This document shows positions 1 to 10,113 of a stretch of 64,000 nucleotides of DNA, one piece after another. The translations under genes and the position numbers were made by a program. The notes beneath the pieces are model-generated. The model did not search any database and was not told where the DNA came from. It saw only the letters and a program-made list of their open reading frames with translations. The stretch is from Adiantum capillus-veneris (lineage: Eukaryota > Streptophyta > Polypodiopsida > Polypodiales > Pteridaceae): the NCBI GenBank assembly GCA_014529385.2, contig CM043968.1:28091013-28155012 (forward strand), written 5' to 3'. Within the stretch, counting starts at the first letter, position 1, and the number at the start of each line of letters is the position of its first letter.

Positions 1-949
1 AGAATTCGTTGATTGGTTTCAACAATTCACCATGGACACGACGAAAGTTTTACTTTTAGCTTACAACAAAAAGTAAGTGTTTTTTATCTTGCTATTCTTC
101 AATATTTTGTATACTATGAATAGCAAACTAATTCCTTGTTTTGTGCAATCAGTTTACATTGGATCCTTGTTGAACTAAACATTGAGCGTAAGTGTTTCTA
201 CCTTGCAAATTTTGCGCATGGTTTTCATGGGAATGTCCGAAGGTACTTCGTTACTTGTTTCTTGATTCTCCGATTTCGATGCAACGTGTGGTCACCATTT
301 GCTATGTCTTGCAGGTTTGTTCAGAAACTTGTTGTGCTGCATGGGAAGCATTGACCCAAGACAGTGTTTGGGAAGATATGATGATTCTGAGTTGCAAGGT
401 CCCAAAACTAGACAACGAGCATTCTTGTGAATGGAGAGTTCTTGCAAATGCAGAACTTCTTCTGGAATGCATTTATATTGAGGAGCGTAGAAGTGTAAGT
501 GCAATGTTTCTCTTTTGTAATCCTTGCACACATGATTTCTTTGAATTACATATAAAAGCTAGGGAATTCATTTGCAGGCAAGGAACGTCCATGTGGAAGC
601 ATTCAGGACAACAATAATCCAGAATATGGTCAATCTTGTGGAGACACATCCTCTGGGAGCCACAGATGTTTTTGTTGTGCCGTCGCCACGACCACAACCT
701 TGGCCTCCACCTCGGAGGTACGAAGTAGAGCCTCAACCAACGACCGACCAAGCTCTTGGACGTGCCTCCCCTCGTGTTTCTGGCCACTCAACCTATAGTC
801 TTTTTGTGATACCCGATTTTACCAAAGAAGACGAGGTCACTACACAATATTTTCCTCAATCCCAAACCCATCACCCAACCCCCAGACCGTCTCCTAAGCC
901 TTTACATTCCAGTCATGGTAATCAAGCGGAGAGCTCCCCTCAATTGTAA
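1..949 (+). pseudogene. Ulp1-like (C48) cysteine protease gene fragment, 3' part
   Basis: The window opens inside a gene. A first exon (about 1-71) ends at GTAAGT. A short exon (about 151-188) encodes LHWILVELN, which resembles the catalytic-His segment (HWxL) of Ulp1/SUMO-protease-like C48 peptidases. A third exon (about 315-490) encodes VPKLDNEHSCEWRVLA, in the position where the family has a Q..-DCG catalytic Cys motif. Here Cys is kept, but the usual Gln is Leu and DCG reads SCE. A last exon (about 577-949) encodes a Pro-rich tail ending in TAA. The phase from exon 2 to exon 3 does not close in my reading. With the altered active site this suggests a decayed copy, perhaps from a DNA transposon, since many plant Mutator- and CACTA-like elements carry Ulp1 domains. 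The family call is from motifs only. Confidence 0.45.
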
Positions 950-1211
950 ATGAGAGCTACTAATCAATGGATTTAATTGGACATTACAATGTACATTATT
1001 AAACCCAATGTAAAGACAACTTGAGTCAATTTTGAAAAAATAATTCTTCTCAAAACTTATTTGCAAGAAATTCCTTAACAATGCATTTTTACATGAATAT
1101 AGATTGCAAGCTTTCTGTCAACAGCTTTCTTTGATATTCGTAGTTCAGAGCAATGTGATATACTTTGTGAGCCGCCTTCTTCAATCAAGAGTTGAATTGC
1201 ACTAAAAACAG

Positions 1212-2560
1212 TCAGTCATCCTTTATCTCTACGCACAATGTCTTCTTCTCCTTTCTCTGAGGCTCCTGTACGACAGTTAATCGAACAGTTAGATTAGACT
1301 AATATTTTGTGATGATAATCAGAGGGAAATAACTAACGCAACATTCATGTTTACATACAAAACATACTACCTTTCGCATGTAGCACTGGAAAAGAAATTT
1401 TGGAGATAGGCTAAGGTCAACCTCGTTCTCCAAATCCTCGTGCACTTGTTGCAGTGTCGCATTGCCTCGAATGCTAAGAACAGTTAGTAGATCAAGTCCA
1501 CACTATATCTCAAGCATTCTCAAAGGATTGTTCAAGTCATCAGTTAAATCTTGGTCCAAAGCTACCAGATGACCATTCACTCGATGCAACCTTATGTGGT
1601 GGAAGGAAGCTATGAAATTTTGAGAAGCTATCATGCACTTACACACAATAGACTTCTTATTTACCTTGCATAAGATGCCATCAAAATCATGGACATCCCA
1701 AGATTCATCCAGAAAATTGAGGCATTTCTTTGTCTTGCAGAGTAGCATAGTTCCAGTCTTCTTAATCTCTTCATCATGGAAAAAGTCGATGAACACATAC
1801 ATGGGCATGAAGATTGAAACACGTACCAGTCGACTAGCAATATTTGGTCTTAAGCACTTTTGTATTTTTTTATGAAGCTTTAGTCTGAAACACTCAGAGG
1901 TTTCAAATGAAGGGACTGGCCACTCTGGACTATCCTTCGAAGGAGCCGGGAGATATTTTAGAGTGTCGAAGCAAAGCGCAAAACGCAAAGCATTATAAAA
2001 GTGGTCGAAGAAGAAAATCTCCCTTTCAGTCAACGCTCTTCTGGCGCTAGTGTTATAGAGTATCTCTCCCACAGTTGCATGGAATGCATCAAAAATACCA
2101 ATAATGCAATCCACCAACTGACAGTTTTCTTTGTCAGAAGGATAAATATCTGCAACTGGCAAGTTAAACACACAGTACACGAGTGAAGAGTAAAATCTAT
2201 TGTGGATGTAAGAAAACTTATAATTTGGTCGGTTTGTTGGAAATCATGTCGGTGTTGTTCGTAGACGCAACTCTGAGTGCATATATGTGTGTTCAATGAG
2301 AACCTATTTGATTGTTTTGCTAGTTTGTGACAAGCAAAAGTTTTTCACCCTACCTTTATAACTATTCACAAACTCATTGCCGTGCGCTTTCTCTTCCTCG
2401 TCTACAGGAGAACCCAGCTTCCAGCTGTAATGGCCATCGACCGTTGTCCAAATCGAAGCTGTTGAAAATTTCAACAGACTTAATACTTGAGGATGGTCGT
2501 CGAGGTCTTCTGTTCTCCATTAGTGATTCTTCTATGGCAAGATGCACAACACAGATGTGA
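1212..2560 (-). pseudogene. Unknown gene with introns and an in-frame TAG
   Basis: A minus-strand open frame runs from about 2155, after an acceptor-like TTGCAG, to a TAG at 1503-1505. It then continues in the same frame without another stop to a donor at 1371 (AAAG|GTAGTA). A short last exon at 1212-1265 follows a CAG acceptor and ends in TGA. An upstream exon is possible at about 2374-2560. Continuous coding on both sides of the TAG suggests a nonsense mutation in a once functional gene. The protein has many Phe, Cys and charged residues and matches no family I recognise. It is convergent with the Ulp1-like fragment 260 bp away, so both could be parts of one old DNA transposon. That link is inference. 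Confidence 0.4.
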
Positions 2561-3014
2561 GAGGGGAAGTACTTCTGAGCGCAAACACAATACATTCAAA
2601 TGCAAGTAGAATAGTTAGTTGAGCGTAAATGAATGATAATGAGCGGGAATACTATGAAGTCTCTCCTATCAAAAAAGTGTGCACAACTGCATTGAGTGTG
2701 AGTTATGTGGTACATTTGTCCTATATTAGGTCTTGACAAGAAAGATTCGAGAAAATCACAATGTATATTAGTGAAGGTTTTTTATGCAACTAAAAATTGT
2801 TTTTTGAAAATGCTGAAATTTGAGATAAAAACAAGGAAATCCGAGCTACTGTTATGGTAGCCCGCCATCCATTGGTCGCGTTGCATTCTCTCTCTAGCGC
2901 TAAAAGGACCAAATTTGAGTCCAAACTTTCCCTAATGCCGCATCACTCCCAGGGGGGATTTGCTACCATATACATGTGGTGGTGATGTGAGTGAACACAC
3001 TTAGGACCGCCGGG

Positions 3015-3190
3015 GCATTTTTTCCTCACTACTAGGAGGTTTTCTCCCCCGTGCATTGTATATACGCCCATCACTCTAGGGCTATCTTATCTTTCCATTG
3101 CACACTAAGTAATACACTCTTTGTTGTGTGCCTTGAGCTTCCTTCGTCTTCTCCAAGATGTGTGTGTTTTCATGCAACCCTAATTCCAAC
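3015..3190 (+). repeat. Copia LTR fragment
   Basis: The reverse complement of this segment aligns closely with 41348-41515, the LTR beside the primer site of the copia element at 38-41 kb. It ends in CCAACA, which mirrors the TGTTGG start of that LTR. The neighbouring sequence at about 2965-3000 (CATATACATGTGGT...) recurs at about 35880-35920, next to a copia reverse-transcriptase fragment. It is probably a remnant of a related element in the opposite orientation. Confidence 0.65.
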
Positions 3191-3191
3191 A

Positions 3192-3280
3192 TGTTCAAGG
3201 GATCCTAAAGGTGGGAAACAAGCCTATAAAACAATATGGTTGGGTGGAGAATAGCATGACTCCGTCCATGGCTCTTAAAA
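3192..3280. repeat. Left arm of a 3.5-kb-spaced inverted repeat
   Basis: This segment starts at the copia LTR edge (TGTTCAAGGGATCC...). It reappears inverted at 6828-6914 with roughly 75-80% identity by eye, including the block ATGGTTGGGTGGAGAATA. The two arms flank the LTR element at 3613-6362. The source family is not recognised. Confidence 0.6.
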
Positions 3281-3612
3281 TGATATCAAAGAAATTAAGT
3301 TTGTGGGGAAAGATCGATTGTGGACCCTTGCATGTGCATGGCACACAACAAGCTTCTATGGCATACTCGTAGAGACTCGTGAAGCAACACAAGAAAGGGG
3401 TCTTCCACACACAAAGGCCACATGGCGACTTGTACAGATCTTGGCTAGGATGGTGTCGAAAGGAGTCTCCCCCCCACAACGCATCTTGACTCTGTAGCGG
3501 GCTCAAAAAGTGCCAATAACAACCAACACGAGTGCTGCAAGCGTCCCTCGTATTGCCACATCTACACAGAAGCCACTCATTTCACGTAGGAGGGACCCCT
3601 TGGGTACCCAAT

Positions 3613-4551
3613 TGTCACGTGTAGCAGAAGTGTTTATAGATTAGCTCGGATCTAGCTCTCCGTACAAACACAAGGGACACTTTACTTCACTTGAAATAAC
3701 CAAAGTGAACTGAATGAAGAGAGAGAGAGAGAGAGAGAAGAGACGATGCCGAATGTCGGGTCCCAAATCCTCAAGGGCCCCCTTCCTGTGTTTCCAGAGA
3801 AACTAATTTATTTATTTCTTACACAATGCTAGTACAATGATGCTAAATGCTGAGGTACTGATGCTAATGGGTATTAATGCTACTGATGTTGGGTACTAAT
3901 GGGTATTGATGGGTACTAAGGGGTGTTGCGGGTATTGAGGTAATGTAGGGCACTGAGGTACTGTTGGGTACTATTGGGTACTGATGGATACTAAAGGGTA
4001 CTACAGGGTACTAAGGTACTGTGGGGTATTGTTGGGTTCTATGTCGATGATGATGATGTCAACTACGAGGAATTACTGGATTCTATGTCGACAATGGGGT
4101 ATTGATGGGTTCTACGTCGACGAGGATGACTAGCAAGTACTGACAAGGCTAAGGGTTGAAATATGATGCGACCATGGACTGAAAACGCTGATGGGAAGAA
4201 AGCTGGTTGGAAACAATGGCCGCTTTGGACTACAAGCACTGAGTATGCAGGTTCTTTGTTGTTGTTGTTGCTTCTTACTAGCACCTAAGGGCTGCTTTTA
4301 TAGGTACCAACAAGGGTAAATGAAAAGTCACTTATTATTAAAATGCACTTTAAGAGGTGGTTCACGCACAGTAAATTATTAAGTGCTAAAATGTAGTACT
4401 GTGCAAGAGAGGGTATGCAACTATGATCGGCTTGGACATGCACGTCCTACTAGAGGCTCACAAAGGTGCCAAGCTAGTTCCTAAGCTAAGACTCATGCTA
4501 GATTGTAGCAGAAGCATGTCCACGTAGCGCAAGTGAAGTGCACATGTGACA
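3613..4551 (-). repeat. 3' LTR of the non-coding element
   Basis: TG...CA ends. It shares with 5221-6362 the blocks GGGACACTTTACTTCACTTG and CCGAATGTCGGGTCCCAAA. The middle holds many imperfect GGGTACTNNNGGGTAYT units. At 939 bp it is about 200 bp shorter than its partner, so the pair has gained or lost sequence since insertion and the insertion is not recent. Confidence 0.8.
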
Positions 4552-4563
4552 TTCCCCCCTGTT
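4552..4563 (-). other. Polypurine tract
   Basis: On the minus strand this reads as an A/G-rich run with six consecutive G, directly before the TGTCACATG start of the 3' LTR. This is the expected plus-strand primer position in reverse transcription. Confidence 0.7.
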
Positions 4564-5207
4564 AAAGGTGAGGCACAATTGTCGAACTTCTATCTGTGGA
4601 TACTTCTATGTGCTTTTGATGATGACTGCTTCTGATGCTTGTGGATGCATAATCGATGAAGATTTTTCTCCAAACGGGTGGATACTACATTTGGTGCGAT
4701 GTAAACACCGACCATACAAGTTGCTAGGTAGTCTTACTACTATCGCAGAATACAAGTCTTGGTGTTGACTCTACCTTGCAAGCAAGTTCTAGCCACTTGA
4801 ATAGTCCTGTCATGAAGACATTGCAATTGAAGCTGAAAGGTAAGGGCGCTCAAACGTATTTCCAAGGGTTTTTTGTCGATGGAAGTGGATGCACACTACA
4901 TGCAAATGCAAATGCAGAAGAGGGTTTGGGATTCTCCAACTCCTTCCATATCCGCATACGAGGCAAGTAGATCCTGGTACTAAAGATCTAGATTTTTGTG
5001 TATCCATTGTTGATCTTCCTTCAAAGACATGGCAATGAAGATGGGAGCTGGTACTGGATGCATGATATTGAGGGTGCTAAGAGGCTGACAAGTCCGAGGT
5101 AGGGACGTGAAGCTTCTCTAAGGAATAAAAACTAAGAGAGGTTCTTTGGGTTCTTGGTTCTTCTTTAGGTTCTTCCCTTGAGTTTGCAAAGCCGAAGCAC
5201 GCACAAA

Positions 5208-5220
5208 AATCTGATACCAA
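5208..5220 (-). other. Primer binding site (initiator tRNA-Met type)
   Basis: The plus strand reads AATCTGATACCAA, so the minus strand reads TTGGTATCAGATT immediately after the 5' LTR. TGGTATCAGA is the usual plant retrotransposon complement to the 3' end of initiator tRNA-Met. Confidence 0.8.
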
Positions 5221-6362
5221 TGTTAGGTGCAGTGGAAATGTTTATGGATGTAGCTCAGATCTCTCTACACAAACATACGGGACACTTTACTTCACTTGAA
5301 AGAACTGAACTGAGCTGAATGAAAAGAGAGAGACACAAGAGAGAGAGAAAAGAGACAACACCGAATGTCGGGTCCCAAACCCTTAAGGGCCCTCTTGCTC
5401 TATTGCCAGAGAAACTGCTTTCTTTATTTCTTGCACAATGCTGATACAGTGATAGTAAATATTGAGGTATCATGCTAATGGGTATTGATGATGTTGATGT
5501 GGGTACTATTGGGCACTCTTGGGTACTAGCGGGTACTGAGGTATTGCGGGGTATTGAAGGGTACTAAGGTACTGCGGGGTACTATTGGGTTCTATGTCGA
5601 CGACGATGATGTCAACGATGAGGTACTGCTGGATTCTATGTCTACGAAGATGATGTGGACGACGGGGTATTGATGGGTTCTATGTCGATGATGATGATGA
5701 TGACGACGACGAGGTACTCCTAGGTCTTATGGATCCTTATGCTGAGCTAGGCAAGGGCCAACCCAAGGCACAAGGGTGCTAGGTGTTAGGGTACTGTGTA
5801 AACGAAAATGATGACGATGACGATGTCGACGACGACCACGCTATGATTGAATGCCAAAACCTGCCAGTGATGTCGATGGCTAGGGTTTGCAACCATGTCG
5901 AGGCTAAGGAATAAAATCTGATGCGACCATGGGCTAAAAACACTGATCATGCTGGTTGAAACGTTGGTCTTGTGGTTAAAAACGTTGATGAGAAGAAGGC
6001 TGGAAATGCTGGCCGCTTTGGACTGCAAGCACTGAGTCTGCAGGTTCTTCTATTGTTACTATTGCTTCCTACTGGTGCCTAAGGGCTGCTTTTATCGATA
6101 CAAATGCCTCGATCGGGTAACCATCCCAACAAGGGTAATGAAAAGTCACTTCTTAATAAAATGCACTTTAAGAGGTGGTTCACTCGTAGTAAATACCTAA
6201 GTGCTAAAATGTGGTACTATGCAAGAGAGGGTATGCAACTATGACCGGCCTAGACATGCACGTCCTGCTAGAGGCTCACAAAGGAGCCACGCTAGGTCCT
6301 AAGCTAAGACTCATGCTAGATTGTAGCAGAAGCATGGTGGCAAGTGAAGTGCGCACGTCACA
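5221..6362 (-). repeat. 5' LTR of the non-coding element
   Basis: Starts TGTTAGG and ends GTCACA, and is adjacent to the primer site. It carries the same core as the partner LTR, plus runs of GGGTACT-type units and GATGATGATG/GACGACGAC triplets that expand its length to 1142 bp. Confidence 0.8.
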
Positions 6363-6367
6363 CCAAT

Positions 6368-8161
6368 TTTCTTTAGAAGGGCCACCGTAAGAGTACCCTC
6401 CTACAAACCAAGGGCCAGTGCTTTGTTTGGGCACTTGAGGTAGGTCGATCATGAATATGAGTTTGAATTTTTATAGTGGTGATGCTAGAGGAAAACATTA
6501 CACGATCTTTGTTTATCTAGCTACATCTTCACTTCCTCCATAGTACAAGAAGTCTAGCATTTCTATTTGGGTGAGCCTTTAATGACTTAGAATATGGAGG
6601 AACAACGGAGTTTGAGCCTATGAAGCCAAACATGCAAGTTGCTAAGCTTCGGAGAAAATGGCCATGGCAAGAAAAACTTTGTCATAGCCAATTTAGGTTT
6701 ATGATTTCACAAGGGGCATGACCCCTAGGAAAGTTTTTCCAAGGTAGATTGAGTTGAAAGAGACGATGATCGAGTGAATATGGAACCTCAAGGACAACAA
6801 GGTTGGAACGTTTCAAGTTTTTACTATTAGAGCCAAGGACTGAGGCATGATATTCTCCACCCAACCATATCCTTCAATAGGCCCGTAGCCCACCTTTAGG
6901 ATCCCTTGAACACACATGTCTAGTCGACCTTGCCTAGGGTCTGTGGCCCCACTGGTTTCTTGGCATTATTTTCAAATTTTATTGTTTTCAATGCATTTTT
7001 TGCCTTTATTTTGCAAAGAATCATAACTTGGTATGCAAGCTGCTTTGAAATCCATAACAGCAAGCAAGACCAGGTTTTCATACTATTATGATTCAATGCT
7101 TTAGCAAGGATATTTATGGGGCTATTTGTGTGCGATGTTTACAGGCACTTTCACAGTTTGAGATATGATGTACACATACATGTTTGAGGATAGACTGTGC
7201 AAGCTAATGGAAAAACATCATTTTGCCATGGTCGTGCAAGTTAATGTTGTTCAGTCACTTTCAAGGAATGTGAGCGGCTACTTTCTAAGTATCAATGATG
7301 TTGATGGCCTATCCAAGCATCTTTCTCAAGGCCCAGGATAAGAGTAGAACCAAGGGAGGCAACACGGCCACTGCATGCATAGCATGCCAATATGGTGGAC
7401 TAACTCCCATTGAAGAAAGCGTGTTTACACTTTTGCTACGAATGCACATAGTATTCAACAAGGTCCATGGACTAGTTGATGATCAACAAGGTCAACTCTA
7501 TTTAAGATTTGCAAGGCATGCACAACGGTGCCTATGTACTAAGTTTTTTTAATGTTATGACCCTTTGCACTAGGGTGCTTATGAAATTATGCCTTAGCAT
7601 GCACACAATTTATTATTCGCATTTATTTTGCCATATACACATTCTCTCTTATGTTTGAATACGGATATTTTCTTCCAAGCCTTTATCTTGCCTCTGTGGA
7701 CAAGAAACAACTCTATTATAGTTGAATTTGTTCATTCTATATGCACGCAACAGATGATGTTTTCCTTTATCATTATGCATGGTTATCAACCATAGCTAGC
7801 CAATTCAAGTGGTAGTTTTTTGTCATTTTTTATAATAATTTATGAACAAAGTTAATCACAAATATTCAAAGATGTAGAGCAAATTCGGATCCGTTTCAGT
7901 CATGCAGCCCTTCTGGAAAAATTTTGAGTATTTTTATGATGGCTATATGACTATGATTACCTACAACATCTGCTTCTAGTTTTTCTTCTAAACACTTCTA
8001 TTGTAGAATTTTATGAGCATGTCTATGATATAATATATCTACAAGATTGTATGTATGCACGTGTGTTCTAGACTTTTAACAGTGTGTCTACAAGATAGTA
8101 ATTCAACAAGTTGGTATGCTATGTCATGTGTAATGATTTGGGCAAAGTGCACACCGAGTTT
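6368..8161. other. Unassigned DNA flanking the young gypsy insertion
   Basis: About 1.8 kb with no convincing coding region on either strand. It includes the right inverted-repeat arm at 6828-6914. It continues beyond the gypsy element at 17077, as the TTTGT target duplication shows, and is probably part of the decayed plus-strand chromovirus whose 3' end is at about 17.9 kb. That assignment is inference. Confidence 0.5.
6828..6914. repeat. Right arm of the inverted repeat
   Basis: Reverse complement of 3192-3280, with shared blocks around CAAGGGATCCTAAAGGTGGG and GGTTGGGTGGAGAAT. Together the arms bracket the CCAAT-flanked LTR element. Confidence 0.6.
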
Positions 8162-8166
8162 TTTGT

Positions 8167-9756
8167 TGTAACATTTAATGGCCTAAAATCTTTTGTGTAG
8201 CGGAATTTAGCATGAACATAGTGGGCATTTCATTAGAGTTGATTCCTAATGAGAATTACAAGAGTGCTTGGGTGGAGAGAGCAACAAAAAGCATAACACC
8301 TAGTTAGATAGCATCGACAATACTTTCAAAAGAGAGAGCAATTAAGCTATTGACAACAGTTGAGGACCGGATTTGCATGGAGCCGGTCCCCCCTCCAAAA
8401 GGCTTTGTATTATGGTTTCTCCCATCAAGAGAGACATTGTACAATACAATTCTTTGTGTTCCTTCAAGACTAGCTAGTGCAATGAAGATGGAAGCTTCAT
8501 ACACCAAGCAAAACACTTAATCAAACACAACTTGAATTATCCCCGTTCTCAGACCCAAGACCTCACACACCTTCGAAGATGGTGAGAGCTAGCAGGGTAT
8601 GAGAGTAGATTGAGAGGAAAAAGAAGTATCTTACGAGAAAGAAGTACATCTCCTCACATAATCACTCATATTAGCATAGCTTAGCTTAGTAATTAGCTTG
8701 GTAGAGAAGATGAGCATGCATTGAAGCTTGGCTCTTGGTTGGATTTTCATCCACATGCCAAGAGAGTGTTGATGTAGGCTTCTATCTCACAAGCTTGGAG
8801 TAGGTGATGAGCTCTCCATTAAAGCTTGGGAGGAGATAGAGTATTTTCCCTTCACACATGGTCAAGTGTGAGAGTGTGTGTGTCAATGCCAAGCAAAAAT
8901 CAGCCCCCCCCCTCTCTTGGGCGAGCCCTAGCTGCTAAGTAAGTCTGGCTTTTGCCTCATTGGACCTCCCCAGGTCAAGCCAATAGGGATTAAGCAGCAT
9001 AAGTGATAGCCTTCTGACATGTGTCCCCCTTTCCCCTTTTGTGAGAGCTTTAGGTAATTAAATAATTAAACTAAACTCTCATTGGACCCCTTTGCCTCCT
9101 GGCCAATAGGAATCAGGCAAGCCATGGGGCTCCTGAATGCTCATTGGACCCCTTGGGAGACTGCCCAATAGTCTTCTAGGACACTTAATTCTTATTGGTT
9201 TCTTTTATTAAATGTTTTTAAATTAATTAAACTAGATTTACTCTAGCTTAATTCTCATTGGTCCACTTCAAGGGTCTTCCAATAGGAATTGGGCACACCT
9301 TGTGGGCATCTGGCCTAGGGAGCTGACATGTGTCCCTCATTCCCTTTGTGTAAAGGGAGCCTGTGTGTGTGTGTGTGGCTTTCTCTCTCATCCCCTAGCT
9401 TTGGGGCTCGCCCCCTCCCATGTAGGGATATGCAAAGACTTTTAGGGCACACACTAAGCATCCAATTTTCCCTAGGGTTGACCTTTGGACACAACCTTTG
9501 AATTTTGGAACCTTAGCATTTTGGAAGTCTTAATGGGCTGAACCTTAGGGTCTTTTTGGCCCATTGTTTCACATGGCTCTTTTGCAGATGGCCCCCCCTT
9601 TGGATCCCTATTTTCCCTCCTTTGGATCCCTACTGTGGCCGGTCTGCTAACTTAACCAATATTCTAGCTTTTTCTCCCTTGGCACTTCCCCACATTAAAT
9701 GATCAGTTTAATATGAGAAAATCATTTAGGAGAATTAGATATTGATTATTATGACA
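8167..9756 (-). repeat. 3' LTR of the young chromovirus
   Basis: 1590 bp, TG...CA, almost identical to 15480-17071. Contains several short degenerate repeats built on CTCATTGGACCCCTT and CCAATAGGAAT, spaced about 100 bp apart, and a (GT)n run near 9360. A third, more diverged copy is at 28503-30083. Confidence 0.95.
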
Positions 9757-10113
9757 TTACCTCTCTCTTGAAATCATAGTCGTCCTCGACTATGGTGTAG
9801 AGAAGATAAAGCATACGCATGAGTCCTTTTCTTAGCGGGTAGAGGATCCCTATGTTACCCTACGACATCATTCCATAATGGATGACTAGTCCATTTGGCG
9901 CTTGAGAGCCTGAGGCTGCCGCAAGCATGTCTGCACATTAGTCCTATCAGTCTTCCATAGTAGAGTGACAAGCTCTACTTGGTGTTTGGGAGACGTCGTC
10001 TCCGCAAACTTGATCTAAGCATGCATACTACTTCATTTTTGTGCACAAATAAAGAAAAAGGGAGTCTTATAAGACAAAAATTTTTGTTCATTTTTAACAT
10101 TTTGTACATTTGC
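9757..10113 (-). other. Polypurine tract and 3' untranslated stretch of the chromovirus
   Basis: Directly beside the 3' LTR the minus strand reads AAGAGAGAGGTAA, a purine run in the polypurine-tract position. The remaining ~340 bp up to the pol stop codon has no ORF and is conserved in the second copy at 30084-30430. Confidence 0.7.

Larger units (their letters stand above)
3608..6367 (-). mobile_element. Complete LTR retroelement without protein genes, CCAAT TSD
   Basis: Two related LTRs (3613-4551 and 5221-6362) enclose only about 670 bp. The element is bounded by the identical 5-bp direct repeats CCAAT at 3608-3612 and 6363-6367. On the minus strand, TTGGTATCAGA next to the 5' LTR is the primer site for initiator tRNA-Met, and a G-rich polypurine tract (ACAGGGGGGAA) precedes the 3' LTR. 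The interior shows no gag, protease, RT or integrase motif and only small ORFs. It therefore depends on an autonomous partner for mobility, like TRIM/LARD-type elements, although its LTRs are longer than its interior. Confidence 0.85.

Noticed and set aside
4020-5720. Possible CRISPR-like array from regularly repeated GGGTACT units
   Set aside because: The units are 10-12 bp, degenerate and contiguous without spacers, and sit inside LTRs of a eukaryotic retroelement.
8304-8516. 70-codon ORF repeated exactly at 15617-15829
   Set aside because: It is inside the LTR, and the repetition reflects LTR identity rather than a conserved gene. The third LTR does not preserve it.
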